Assembly: GCA_047610385.1 (NCBI GenBank)
Contig: JBLGAC010000014.1
Location: 1-64,000, forward strand
DNA: 64,000 bases
Source of the DNA: JBOCEF01 sp047610385
Lineage (GTDB): Bacteria > Pseudomonadota > Alphaproteobacteria > Rhodobacterales > Rhodobacteraceae
Direction: 5' to 3'
Part shown: piece after piece, positions 37,132-45,986 of the stretch
Layout of the letters: each line of letters opens with the position of its first letter
Position numbering within the stretch: the stretch's first letter is position 1
Made by a program: the position numbers and the translations under genes
Notes under the pieces: generated by a model
Database searches by the model: none
What the model saw: the letters and a program-made list of their open reading frames with translations, nothing else
What the model was told of the DNA's origin: nothing

Positions 37132-38274
37132 ATGAAAACCATCGCTTTCAAGAACACCGCTCTGCGCTCAATGCTTCTGGCCACCGCGGCTGCATTCACG
37201 TCTTCGCTCCTGCTACCTGCCGTCACCGGCGCTGATGTGGCGCTGGCCGAAAGCCACAGCGGCAAGGGCAGCATGGGCAAAGGTGCCGGCAAAGGCGGCT
37301 AGGGCGGTTCGGGCAAAGGGTCCATGCACGGTCTGTTCCGCGACCTGACCGGATCTTCGTCCGAAGAAAGCGACAGCGACGCGCCTGACTATGCTGGCGA
37401 AAAGGGCGGCAAGTCCGATGTGGGCGGCGGCAAGCCTTCAGGCGCTGATGCCAAAAAGGGCGATCTGTTCGGCGACATGTATGTGATTTTGCGCGACGAT
37501 CAGGGCATCCCGATCCTGTCTGACGCGGGCTTCGTGCAGCCGGTCGACGCTGACGGCAACCCGATTGCGCTTGACGCCGAAGGTGCCCCGGTCGATCCGA
37601 CCCTTGCGACAGAGGTTGCGCTGGGCCGCCTGAACGTTGGCCTTGCCCCGACCAAGGTGCTTGACCGCCGCGCGGACGAAGTGATCGCGCTGCTGAACGA
37701 AGCCACTGCAATTTCAACTGATGCTGCCGGGCGTCTGGTGCTGACCGTCGACGGCGTGGCGAAGACCATCGACAGCCCGCTTGAGAACCTCGCCCTCTAT
37801 GTGGCGCTGGTGACCACCGGCTCGATCCCGGGCATCGATCCGACCTCGGGCGACTACGCCTTCCTCACGGATGGCGCGATCACCGCCGCGGATCTCACCG
37901 CCTCGGCCGCGTTCCTGGCCGCCGCCTCCGACAAGTCGGGCGAGCTGACGATCGACGAGGTCGCGTATCTCGACGCGTTCCTCGGCATCAACCTCGACGG
38001 CTCGGGCGACGTGACCTAGTCGGTCGTGGATTACACCAGCTTCTCCTACGACCGCTCGGACGCCTTTGACGGCGTGACGGCCTCGGTTCTGGTGCTGCAG
38101 CCCGACGGCATCACCTACGTGGTGACCGACGTCGAGGTCTACGACGCGGTGTTCGGCAACGAGGACTACACCGGCTCCGGCACCATCGAGGCCTTCGCTC
38201 AGGCCGCCGACGACGCGCGCTCCGTGGTGAACTACATCCACGAATACGCCATCCCAGCCGACGAAACCAACTGA
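37132..38274 (+). pseudogene. Secreted Gly/Lys-rich protein, frame interrupted by two TAG codons
   Basis: A single 380-codon frame starts at ATG 37132 with a signal peptide (ending about ADVALAES), then GKGSMGKGAGKGG. An in-frame TAG at 37300-37302 follows. The frame continues through an acidic/glycine segment and a longer folded part (ALGRLNVGLAPTKVLDRRADE; SPLENLALYVALVTTGS) to a second TAG at 38017-38019, then to TGA at 38272. The rest of the frame is intact with normal codon use. Two nonsense mutations or read-through are alternatives. I do not recognise the family. Confidence 0.65.
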
Positions 38275-38292
38275 TCGGGCGGCGCATTGCAG

Positions 38293-38320
38293 GGGGGCGG
38301 GCCAGGGTCCGCCCCCTTTT
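38293..38320 (+). terminator. Terminator after the Gly/Lys-rich gene
   Basis: GGGGGCGG (38293-38300) and CCGCCCCC (38309-38316) form a perfect 8-bp stem with an eight-base loop, followed by TTTT. It lies 18 bases after the stop at 38274. Confidence 0.85.
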
Positions 38321-38360
38321 GCGTCCCCCCCCCTCACTCAGCTTGCAAGGAAGATACAAC

Positions 38361-38708
38361 ATGACCATCGCAACGCTTCTGCGCCTGAGCGCGGCATTCA
38401 TCCTTACCGCCGCCCTGACCACGGGTGCCGCGACCGCAGCCGAAACCGGCCATAGCGGCGGCAAAGGCGGCAGCAGCCATTCAGACAGCGGTGAAACCGA
38501 CGGCCATACCGATGGCGACGACCATGCCGACGGTGGCAAAGGCAAAGGCAAAGGCCCCAAATACAAGGGCGGCGATCGCGCCATCGGCCACAAAGGCAAA
38601 GGCGGCCATATCGAAGACACGATCTTTCGCGGCAAAAAAGGCGGCGCAGGCGGTCATGATGCCGACGAAGGCGACAGCCACGACGGCGACGTCCACGACC
38701 ACGGCTGA
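38361..38708 (+). CDS. Small secreted Gly/His/Lys/Asp-rich protein
   Basis: The protein has 115 residues. The signal peptide is MTIATLLRLSAAFILTAALTTGAATA. The mature part is low-complexity: Gly-Lys runs (GGKGKGKGPKYKGG), many His-Asp pairs near the C-terminus (HDADEGDSHDGDVHDHG) and no long hydrophobic stretch. Its N-terminal mature sequence AETGHSGGKGG echoes that of the preceding gene. Metal binding or matrix function is plausible; no family is recognised. The start at 38361 is supported by AAGGAAG upstream. Confidence 0.6.
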   Translation: MTIATLLRLSAAFILTAALTTGAATAAETGHSGGKGGSSHSDSGETDGHTDGDDHADGGKGKGKGPKYKGGDRAIGHKGKGGHIEDTIFRGKKGGAGGHDADEGDSHDGDVHDHG

Positions 38709-39224
38709 CTGGGTCCACATCAAATAGGCCCACATCAAATTGCGGTGGCGCTTGATCGTGCAGGTGCCACTGCACGCGTTTTCCGCCCCATGTCAGCTGC
38801 CTGGCATGTCCATGCCGCGCAGTTAGATCACGGGGACCACCAGATCTTTTTCGTCGGTCAGGTGGCAGCTCAGCAAACGCTTCAGCCGCCTGATTTCGCT
38901 GTTGAATGCCCCCTGCCCTGTCGCGCATCACCGCCGCATCGCCATGCAGCTTGTCGCGCAATTTGCGCAACATCATGTGACGCTTCCCCCAGAACCGCAC
39001 CAATCCGCCAAAGCCCCGATCACGCGCCCAGCCATCGCACGGGCGCTGCGCCAGCAACACGCGCAGGGCCTACGGCAGGCCTGTTCGGGTCGTGATGTCG
39101 AAATCAGCCCTCGCGCCGCCGCCGTCGCCCCCGCAGGCAGGGTGCGCGCGCCAGTCTGCCCTCGCCCTTGCCTGACGCGGCCATCCATGCTCTGACGCCC
39201 CGATCCGAACCAAGGAGCCCGCCC
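38709..39224. other. Decayed sequence, possible hemerythrin-domain relic on the minus strand
   Basis: On the minus strand at about 39010-38826, broken frames read RKLRDKLHGDAAVMRDRAGG and then, one frame over, LKRLLSCHLTDEKDLVVPVI followed by a stop. This resembles the C-terminal helix of hemerythrin-like domains (HL.DEEDL..P). It is a relic at best. The rest is unrecognised, except the promoter region of the flavoprotein. Confidence 0.35.
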
Positions 39225-40427
39225 ATGTCCGCCTATGAATTCGACACAGTGATCCTCGGCGCCGGCGCGGCCGGCATGATGTGCGCCATCCATGCGGCTG
39301 CGCGTGGGGGCAAGGTGCTGATCGTCGATCACGCCAAGGCGCCCGGCGAAAAGATCCGCATTTCCGGCGGTGGGCGCTGCAACTTCACCAACATGCACAC
39401 CGAGCCTGGCAATTTTTTGTCGGGCAACCCGCATTTCTGCAAATCCGCGCTCAAGCGCTACACCCAGTGGGATTTCATCGCGCTGATGGACCGCCACGCC
39501 ATTGCCTGGCACGAAAAACGGCTGGGGCAGCTGTTTTGTGACGGCAGCGCGCGCCAAGTGGTCGGCATGCTGGTGCAGGAGCTGGAGAGCGCCGGCGCAG
39601 AGCTGTTGCTGTCCACCGAGATCGTCGATGTCGCGCGCCATGAGAGCGATTTTTCCGTGACCCTGTCCGGTGCGTTCGGGCGTCGGCACGCGCGCTGCCG
39701 CCATCTGGTGATCGCCACGGGCGGCAAATCCATCCCGGCCATGGGCGCCACCGGCCTCGCCTATCGGATTGCGGAGCAATTCGGCATCCCGGTCGGTGAA
39801 ACGCGCCCCGCCCTCGTGCCCCTGACCTTTGAGGGCGACGATCTTTACCGCCTGAAGCTGCTGGCCGGGGTCGCGGCCGAAGGCGCCGCAACCGCAGGCG
39901 GCGTGCGCTTTGATGAGGCCGTGCTGTTCACCCATCGCGGTCTGTCTGGCCCGGCGATCTTGCAGGCGTCCTCGTTCTGGCGCGAAGGGCAGGACGTGAC
40001 CATATCCCTGACCCGCGGCGGAACCTTTGACGCGCTGAAAGCCGCACGCACGCAATCGGGCAAACGCGCGCCGGCGACGGTGCTGGCCGAATTGATGCCA
40101 AAGCGCCTTGCGCTGGATGTGGCCGCGCGGGTGGGCGCCACCGGCAATCTGGCGGACATGTCGGATGCCCGCCTGCGCGACATCGAAGCGGCGACGGAGG
40201 AATGGACCCTGCGCCCCGCCGGGTCGGAGGGCTACCGCACCGCTGAGGTCACGCTGGGCGGCATCGACACCGGGGCCCTAAGTTCGCGCACCATGGAAAC
40301 CGCCGCCGTGCCGGGCCTGTTCTTTATTGGTGAGGCAGTGGACGTGACCGGGTGGCTTGGCGGTTACAATTTCCAATGGGCGTGGTCGTCGGGCTGGGCC
40401 GCCGGGACTGAGATCGCGTCGCGCTGA
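39225..40427 (+). CDS. HI0933/BaiN-family FAD-dependent oxidoreductase
   Basis: The protein has 400 residues from ATG 39225 with AAGGAG upstream. The N-terminal dinucleotide fold is VILGAGAAGMMCAIHAAARG; GEKIRISGGGRCNFTN is the family signature. The C-terminal motif VDVTGWLGGYNFQWAWSSGW binds FAD. These proteins are flavin oxidoreductases of largely unknown role. It is convergent with the HNH operon. Confidence 0.87.
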   Translation: MSAYEFDTVILGAGAAGMMCAIHAAARGGKVLIVDHAKAPGEKIRISGGGRCNFTNMHTEPGNFLSGNPHFCKSALKRYTQWDFIALMDRHAIAWHEKRLGQLFCDGSARQVVGMLVQELESAGAELLLSTEIVDVARHESDFSVTLSGAFGRRHARCRHLVIATGGKSIPAMGATGLAYRIAEQFGIPVGETRPALVPLTFEGDDLYRLKLLAGVAAEGAATAGGVRFDEAVLFTHRGLSGPAILQASSFWREGQDVTISLTRGGTFDALKAARTQSGKRAPATVLAELMPKRLALDVAARVGATGNLADMSDARLRDIEAATEEWTLRPAGSEGYRTAEVTLGGIDTGALSSRTMETAAVPGLFFIGEAVDVTGWLGGYNFQWAWSSGWAAGTEIASR

Positions 40428-40428
40428 C

Positions 40429-40459
40429 AAAAAGGGCCTGCATGTCACCATGCAGGCCC
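40429..40459 (-). terminator. Rho-independent terminator of the patatin-ATPase-HNH operon
   Basis: The perfect 11-bp stem GGGCCTGCATG (40434-40444) / CATGCAGGCCC (40449-40459) has a four-base loop. Five A residues before it on the plus strand form a T5 run for minus-strand transcripts. It lies 110 bases after the HNH stop and also just after the flavoprotein stop, so it may act in both directions. Confidence 0.85.
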
Positions 40460-40569
40460 CAGTCGTCATAAAAAGGCTCAAGCAATTGTTTTCCCGCCGC
40501 GTGGCGGATCTGGGGCGACATTACCTGCACCGGATGAACAAAAAATGACGATGCAGGCGGCCCGCCGGA

Positions 40570-41502
40570 TCAATCGTCCAACACGCCACGCGCCCATGCG
40601 CGGGCGATCTGGGAATAGGGCGCGTCAGGGGCGGTCTTTTCCCGCATCCGTTCGAACGCTGAGGCCCGCAGCGCATCAAGCTTGGCCGCCACGCGCGCGT
40701 CAAATTCATCGGCGCTGCGCGCGCGCAACTGCTCCGCCAACGTGCCCAACGACACGCTGAGGGTATAAAGAAACTCCATATCGCGCAGCACCCGCGTGCG
40801 CGCCTGCACCAGCCCGGTGCGGTTCAGCCCGAAGACCTGGATCGACACCGCGCCCATTTTGCTGACCGATGCGTCTGCACCCGGAACGGGGGTGGCCTTG
40901 GCGTGCACCAGCCCCAGCAGCGCGTCGCGGTCCACATGCCAGGCCAGATGATCGGCCGGATCGTCGCGGCACGGATCAAGCAGCAAGCGGTCCTCGGTGT
41001 CCGCGTCGTCCTTGTCGGCCCAGCGCGTCGCCTCAGTGCCCAAGGGGAACAGCGTCGCCTTGCCGGTGGTCGCCCTGCGCCAGCCGGATCCGGCCATGTC
41101 CGCCAGGCTTTCGCCCAAGGGCCCCGGCACGCGCTGCCCACGCCGCCGGTTGCAATCGATGCAGGATGGCAGCAGGTTGTCCCAATCCATCGCCAACCAC
41201 CAATACCCGCTGTGATCGGGGGCCTCATCCACCGCGCTTTTGGGGCGGTAATGTTCCACATCCACCGGATGCACATAGTTATAGGCGCTTTCGCAATAGG
41301 CGCATTTGCGGTGGAACATGAGCTCCAGAGTCTGTTTGACCGCGTCCTCTTTGTAGCGTTTGAAGTTATAGCTGCCGTTTTTGGCCTGTGCGATGTGCTC
41401 CGCCACCAGATCCAGCTCAGACTTGCCCTTGGCGGCGCCGCGTGTGTAGGGCGCGGTCAGGATCGCGGGGCGGTCGAATTTGCTGCGGTCCACGAACCTC
41501 AT
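40570..41502 (-). CDS. HNH endonuclease (TIGR02646/PtuB-like), third gene of candidate defence operon
   Basis: The protein has 310 residues. An HNH zinc-finger nuclease core lies near the N-terminus: CAYC (C67, C70), VEHYRP with H84, W..NLLPSC with N109, and CIDC (C114, C117). This arrangement matches the TIGR02646 family, which includes PtuB-type nucleases of Septu and retron-associated defence. The catalytic His and Asn are both present. It overlaps the ATPase gene by four bases (ATGA), so equal production is likely. In Septu the HNH partner cleaves nucleic acid when the ATPase complex is triggered. Confidence 0.85.
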   Translation of the reverse strand: MRFVDRSKFDRPAILTAPYTRGAAKGKSELDLVAEHIAQAKNGSYNFKRYKEDAVKQTLELMFHRKCAYCESAYNYVHPVDVEHYRPKSAVDEAPDHSGYWWLAMDWDNLLPSCIDCNRRRGQRVPGPLGESLADMAGSGWRRATTGKATLFPLGTEATRWADKDDADTEDRLLLDPCRDDPADHLAWHVDRDALLGLVHAKATPVPGADASVSKMGAVSIQVFGLNRTGLVQARTRVLRDMEFLYTLSVSLGTLAEQLRARSADEFDARVAAKLDALRASAFERMREKTAPDAPYSQIARAWARGVLDD

Positions 41503-43952
41503 GCCAGCATCTCACGCAGAAAATCCTTCACCGCCGCTTCGGCCTTGATCCGCGCGGCGCTGCGGATGGCGGCGTCCCCTGCCCGGCGGTCTTTCAGGTA
41601 ATCGGCCACGGCGCGCTGCACCAGATTGGTGACCTCGGTCACGCCGGTGGGCATGCCTTCGACGATCTCATCGTTAAAGGCCCTGAGGGTTGCGCGATCC
41701 TCAACGCTCAGCACCGCGCCGGCTTCGCGGTCTGCGATCAGATCCGCGACGCGGGCATAGCGCTGCTCAGCCTTGGGGTCGTCCACTGAGGCCAGCTGGA
41801 ACATGTCCGAGGTTAGCAACTGCTCCACGCTCATCCGTTCAAACGCGCCGAAATCGCCGACCCGTTCGACCTTTTCGGGGATCGCCCCCTCAGCCACCAT
41901 ATGACGGTTGAGCATCATGACCTCTCCCGCCCGCATCCCGCGCACGCAAAGGGGGTCGTGGCTGGTCAGGATGAAGGTGGCGCGCGGCAAGGCTTTTCGC
42001 AGCCCGTCGATGATCTGCAGCTTCCAGCGCGGGTGCAGATGGGCCTCAATTTCGTCAATCAAGATGATGGCGCGCGACAGGCGGGCCTCATACGGCGTCA
42101 TGTCCTGGGCCAGCAGGCGGGCGAACACATCACAGACCAGCGCCAGCACCGCACGATAGCCCGAGGATGCATAGGCCAGCCGCTGGCGCAGAATGCGCGT
42201 GGCGCCATCTGGCAAATGGCGGATCAGGTTGATCCAGACGCGCGGCTTGCCGTCCTCAGGGTCGGGGGCGATTTCGATGGTGCCGAATTCGCCGTCGATG
42301 CGGATGATATGGCGCAGCGCGGCGGCGATCTGATCAAGCGCGCCGTCTTTGCGTTTCGCCAGCGAGATCAGCCATCCCTCAGGGTTGGACACATGCAGGG
42401 TGCTGTCGAACAAAGTGTCGATGAACCGCGTGTGGTCGGGCCGGGTGTGGCGCCCGTACAGCCGGTTGGGCCCATAGGCAAAGATCATCGGGCGCGCGGG
42501 GCCAGTGTCGCCGAACGGCTTCAGCCCGCCATCGGGGATGTTCGCGGCCTCATCATGCAGCACTTCGATGCCCAAGGTCCGCGCAACGTCTTCGCGTTCG
42601 TGAAACCGCACATCAACCCGCGCACTGCCCCGAGGCGGCGCGCCCGGCGCGCCCATGTATTCAGGGTTGAGGGTGATGCGCCTGGCCGTCAGCCCCACGG
42701 GCGGGCGGCGCAGCGCATCGCGCAGATCGTCAGGAATGCACGCCAGCACGATCGCCTCAAGGATCGAACTTTTGCCGGTCGCGTTTTCCCCCAGGATCAG
42801 CAGGCAGGGGGCGGATGGCGGCTCAATGCTGTCTGAGGTCAGGATTTCGGCGTCATCGGGCGGCAGGGCCTCGGGCAGCGCAAAGGCGATATCTTCGAGC
42901 GATTTGAAGTTGTGGATGGTCACGGTGTGGATGCGCGCATGGTCGGGGTCGTCGGGGAGCATGGGCGGCGATGCGGTTTCTCCGGCGGGCGGCTCCAGAT
43001 CCGAGTCCGAAGCGGGTTGGCGCGTAAGCAGGAGTTCACGCATCAGCTCATTGGACGATGTGGAGTCAATTTTATGCACCTCCTCGGCCATTTCCAGCAT
43101 CGTTTGCGCAAAGCGCGGGTCGCGCGCCCAGCGCGTCAGGGCGCCTGAAATCCGGGCCAGCGACAACGATCCACGTAGCGAAAGCTTTTTGCCCGCCAAG
43201 TTCATCACCCGGTGGAGAAACAGGTATGCCGTCCCTCCGAGCGGGGCGCCGCGATCGAACGTGAACGTCTGCGCCTCACCTGCGGGCGCCGAGCCCGCCA
43301 GTGCGCGGATCTTGGCGATCTCTTGCCAGATGACGGCCCGGCGCGCATCCACGAGGGACTGCCGGTTCAGCGCGAAATGCTCGATCGTCGCCTCGGCGCG
43401 GGCATTGAGCGAATAGAGGCGCCCGCCGCAACTTTGACGAAACGCGCGCGACGGCGCCGAGACTTCGCCGGGATGGTAGAGGAACGCGTGCTCTTGGGCG
43501 GGGGCGTCCTCTCGCCCAGTATTAATCGGATCGTCGACCGAGTGGGGGACCGGCTCCCGCGCGCCATCGACCGGGAAATGCGATTGGTTTGACGGGCGGC
43601 AAGCCGTGCAGATCGGATAGAAATTGCCCCAGTGGAACGCCCGCCACAGATAGCTTTGATCGTCTGCAGGCGTGTCCCCCGGCTGGGCATGGGCCGGTGG
43701 GCGAAAGCGGTAGGGCATAAGACTTACGTCCTGCTCGCAGAATGCGCAGCGCCCATTTGACAAATTACCCAGGGGGACGTTCAACGGCGCCCCCATACGC
43801 AGCTTCCACACTGGTGGGATGTCGGTCTGGGCGCGCACGTCATCTTGCAGCATGAAATACGCGCGCACGCGGCGGCGCGCCTCCTCAACCTGCTTTGAAG
43901 AAAACCAGCCTGGGACACTTTCCCACCGCTTGCTGTCATCAAAGATAATCAT
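41499..43952 (-). CDS. Degenerate HNH-like domain fused to OLD/PtuA-like AAA ATPase
   Basis: The protein has 817 residues. The N-terminal part (about 60-130) has two zinc CxxC pairs, C69/C72 and C115/C118, spaced as in HNH nucleases. The segment where the HNH histidine belongs reads YRFRPPAH, so the catalytic site looks lost. The C-terminal part is an SMC/ABC-like ATPase: Walker A GENATGKS (388-395), signature SSGYR (596-600), Walker B ILIDE (630-634) and TSHDP (663-667). The start at 43952 is set by GGAGGG and lies one base after the patatin stop. It is the likely sensor/engine of the operon. Confidence 0.85.
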   Translation of the reverse strand: MIIFDDSKRWESVPGWFSSKQVEEARRRVRAYFMLQDDVRAQTDIPPVWKLRMGAPLNVPLGNLSNGRCAFCEQDVSLMPYRFRPPAHAQPGDTPADDQSYLWRAFHWGNFYPICTACRPSNQSHFPVDGAREPVPHSVDDPINTGREDAPAQEHAFLYHPGEVSAPSRAFRQSCGGRLYSLNARAEATIEHFALNRQSLVDARRAVIWQEIAKIRALAGSAPAGEAQTFTFDRGAPLGGTAYLFLHRVMNLAGKKLSLRGSLSLARISGALTRWARDPRFAQTMLEMAEEVHKIDSTSSNELMRELLLTRQPASDSDLEPPAGETASPPMLPDDPDHARIHTVTIHNFKSLEDIAFALPEALPPDDAEILTSDSIEPPSAPCLLILGENATGKSSILEAIVLACIPDDLRDALRRPPVGLTARRITLNPEYMGAPGAPPRGSARVDVRFHEREDVARTLGIEVLHDEAANIPDGGLKPFGDTGPARPMIFAYGPNRLYGRHTRPDHTRFIDTLFDSTLHVSNPEGWLISLAKRKDGALDQIAAALRHIIRIDGEFGTIEIAPDPEDGKPRVWINLIRHLPDGATRILRQRLAYASSGYRAVLALVCDVFARLLAQDMTPYEARLSRAIILIDEIEAHLHPRWKLQIIDGLRKALPRATFILTSHDPLCVRGMRAGEVMMLNRHMVAEGAIPEKVERVGDFGAFERMSVEQLLTSDMFQLASVDDPKAEQRYARVADLIADREAGAVLSVEDRATLRAFNDEIVEGMPTGVTEVTNLVQRAVADYLKDRRAGDAAIRSAARIKAEAAVKDFLREMLA

Positions 43953-43953
43953 C

Positions 43954-45705
43954 TCAGCCCTCCGCGCGTCGGTCCGCATCGGCGATCAGGCGCACGGTGG
44001 CGTCCTGGCTCGGCACGTCGCCTTCTTGGACCGTGCGGCGGCCCTTTTCATCCGCCGCCGCGGTCGCCCCCGCGCCCAGCGCCGCAAGCCGTTCGGCAAA
44101 CGGGGCCAGCACCTCAGTGCGCCAGCGGTGGGAATTGCCGCTGTAGCGCTGGGGGACGTGGTCGGTCAGGATTTCGGCATAGGTCTTGCCGCCCTCCATG
44201 CCCACGGGCACGGCGGCCAGCGATTGGGCGAAGCCTTGCAGCGATTGCTCCAGATTGGGCATCAGCGACAGCGCGCGGCGCCAGCGGTTTTCATCAAAGT
44301 CGAACTCCTCGACCAGTTTCACGCCCGCTTGGCGGCCATATTCGGCCAGCGTGGCAATGGTATCGGGGTCCATCGCGAGGTTCATGCCCCCCTCACGCGC
44401 GTCATCGAGCCGGATTTCGATGATCCGTTCGGCATAGCCCGGCAGCTTGGATTGCAGCGTGTCCTGCCAATCCTTGGCGGTGTTGAGGATCGCGAACACG
44501 AACGCCCCCACGCCTTTGATGGACCGGATCGGCAGGCTGGTGCTTTGCACCGGGGCGTCAGACAGGTGCACCCGTTCATTGCCGTGGCGCGCCTCGTCCC
44601 ATGCGGTCAAGGAAATGCCGAAGGTCGGGCGGCGCGGCAGCAGCGCATCAAAGAAATGGATCGGGAAGTTCGACGAAATCCCGCCGTCTGAGAACAGGCA
44701 CCGCCGATACACGCCCTTTTTGCCATCTGGCCCCGCGATCTGCCAATCACGCCGCCACAAAGGCACCGCCGAAATCAGCCCCGGAAAGCTGAGCGACATG
44801 CGCGCGCACAGCACCACTGGGAAATCGGCGGCCACCGGCAGGGGATACAGATCCTGCGGCCCCCCGGGCACGCCCTCAGGCGCAGCGTCACCGATCATGT
44901 GCGCGACCACGCGGGACGGGAACAGCCCTTCAAATTCGGCGCGGCTGAAGAAATGATGCTTGGCCCGCAGCGGCAGCTGATACGGGCGCTGCGACGACAG
45001 ATCCGTGGTCATCGAGGCGACCTCGATGCCCATTTCTTCAAGCTGGCCGATGGTCAGCGGCGCGGCGGGTGCCCCATCCGGGCCCAGATTGCCCGCGGCC
45101 ATGTCGATGCGGTCAGCGATCCATTCGGTAAGCGCCGGTTTGTCCGCATCGGGCATGGTCATGCCGGGGCAGATGCCGAAATCATGGGTGGGCAGGTCCT
45201 GGGTGATGTTGCGCTTCAGCGCCACAAAGATGGTGCCAATGCCGATCAGCGCCCCGACCAGCACCCCCAGCACCACCAGCGCGATGTTGCCCCTCGCCAG
45301 CCCGGCCGCGACGATCAGGCCCCCGGCCACCCCGGCCGCGATGACCAGTGGGCGGTGGGCGCGCAGCACGGCGCGCAGCGCGCCGCGCACCCCACCATCG
45401 CCGACCGCGGCCATCAAGATGCGATACAGCCCCGCCAGCTTGGGCGCGGGCTGGAACAGCGATTGCATGTCAGCGGCCAGTTCCTCGGCCATGCCGCCGA
45501 TCATCACAAAGCCGGTCATGTCGTCTTTGGCAGGCGATGTCTGGCGGCGGTATTCCGCCCCCGCCGCCATCACCGCAGCGATGGCACCCGCCGAGGCGCC
45601 GCCGATGCTGCGCAGCCGGTACGCCTTGGCCAATTCAACGATGGCGAATGGATAGACGACGCCAGACGTGATGCCACCTTTCATGATCAGATCGCATTCG
45701 CGCAT
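43954..45705 (-). CDS. Patatin-like phospholipase with two membrane segments, first gene of candidate defence operon
   Basis: The protein has 583 residues. The oxyanion-hole motif is KGGITSG (9-15). The nucleophile elbow is GASAG with S38, and the catalytic Asp is in SDGG (D340), giving the patatin Ser-Asp dyad. Two hydrophobic segments at about 119-139 and 141-163 interrupt the domain and suggest membrane attachment. Patatin lipases degrade membrane phospholipids and are effectors in several abortive-infection systems, such as CBASS CapV. GGAGGGAAC lies upstream of ATG 45705. Its position in a tight operon with ATPase and nuclease genes suggests the same role here. Confidence 0.85.
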   Translation of the reverse strand: MRECDLIMKGGITSGVVYPFAIVELAKAYRLRSIGGASAGAIAAVMAAGAEYRRQTSPAKDDMTGFVMIGGMAEELAADMQSLFQPAPKLAGLYRILMAAVGDGGVRGALRAVLRAHRPLVIAAGVAGGLIVAAGLARGNIALVVLGVLVGALIGIGTIFVALKRNITQDLPTHDFGICPGMTMPDADKPALTEWIADRIDMAAGNLGPDGAPAAPLTIGQLEEMGIEVASMTTDLSSQRPYQLPLRAKHHFFSRAEFEGLFPSRVVAHMIGDAAPEGVPGGPQDLYPLPVAADFPVVLCARMSLSFPGLISAVPLWRRDWQIAGPDGKKGVYRRCLFSDGGISSNFPIHFFDALLPRRPTFGISLTAWDEARHGNERVHLSDAPVQSTSLPIRSIKGVGAFVFAILNTAKDWQDTLQSKLPGYAERIIEIRLDDAREGGMNLAMDPDTIATLAEYGRQAGVKLVEEFDFDENRWRRALSLMPNLEQSLQGFAQSLAAVPVGMEGGKTYAEILTDHVPQRYSGNSHRWRTEVLAPFAERLAALGAGATAAADEKGRRTVQEGDVPSQDATVRLIADADRRAEG

Positions 45706-45986
45706 GGCGTGTTCCCTCCGTCGAAGATTCACTTGATTCGAATGGTCTCCCAATATTGCGCGCCGATCAACGGTGCGGCGTCAGTATTTGACCTGCCCGG
45801 CGATTGCCAAGCAGCGTTTGGACGGATGATTTGTCTCAGGCAGGCGGGGGGGCATTGTCGGCTTATGCGTCAAGGTCCCGGAGAACCTGCGCAGGGCGGA
45901 TATGGGTGTGGACCATGCCGCCCGCCCCGCCCGGATCCGCAGCGCAGTGGCGATATGGGCGGGATGGGGCAGTGAAATCAGCCAGA

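Noticed and set aside
43954..45705. CBASS assignment for the patatin gene
   Set aside because: No cyclic-nucleotide synthase (CD-NTase) gene is adjacent, so a CBASS call is not supported.
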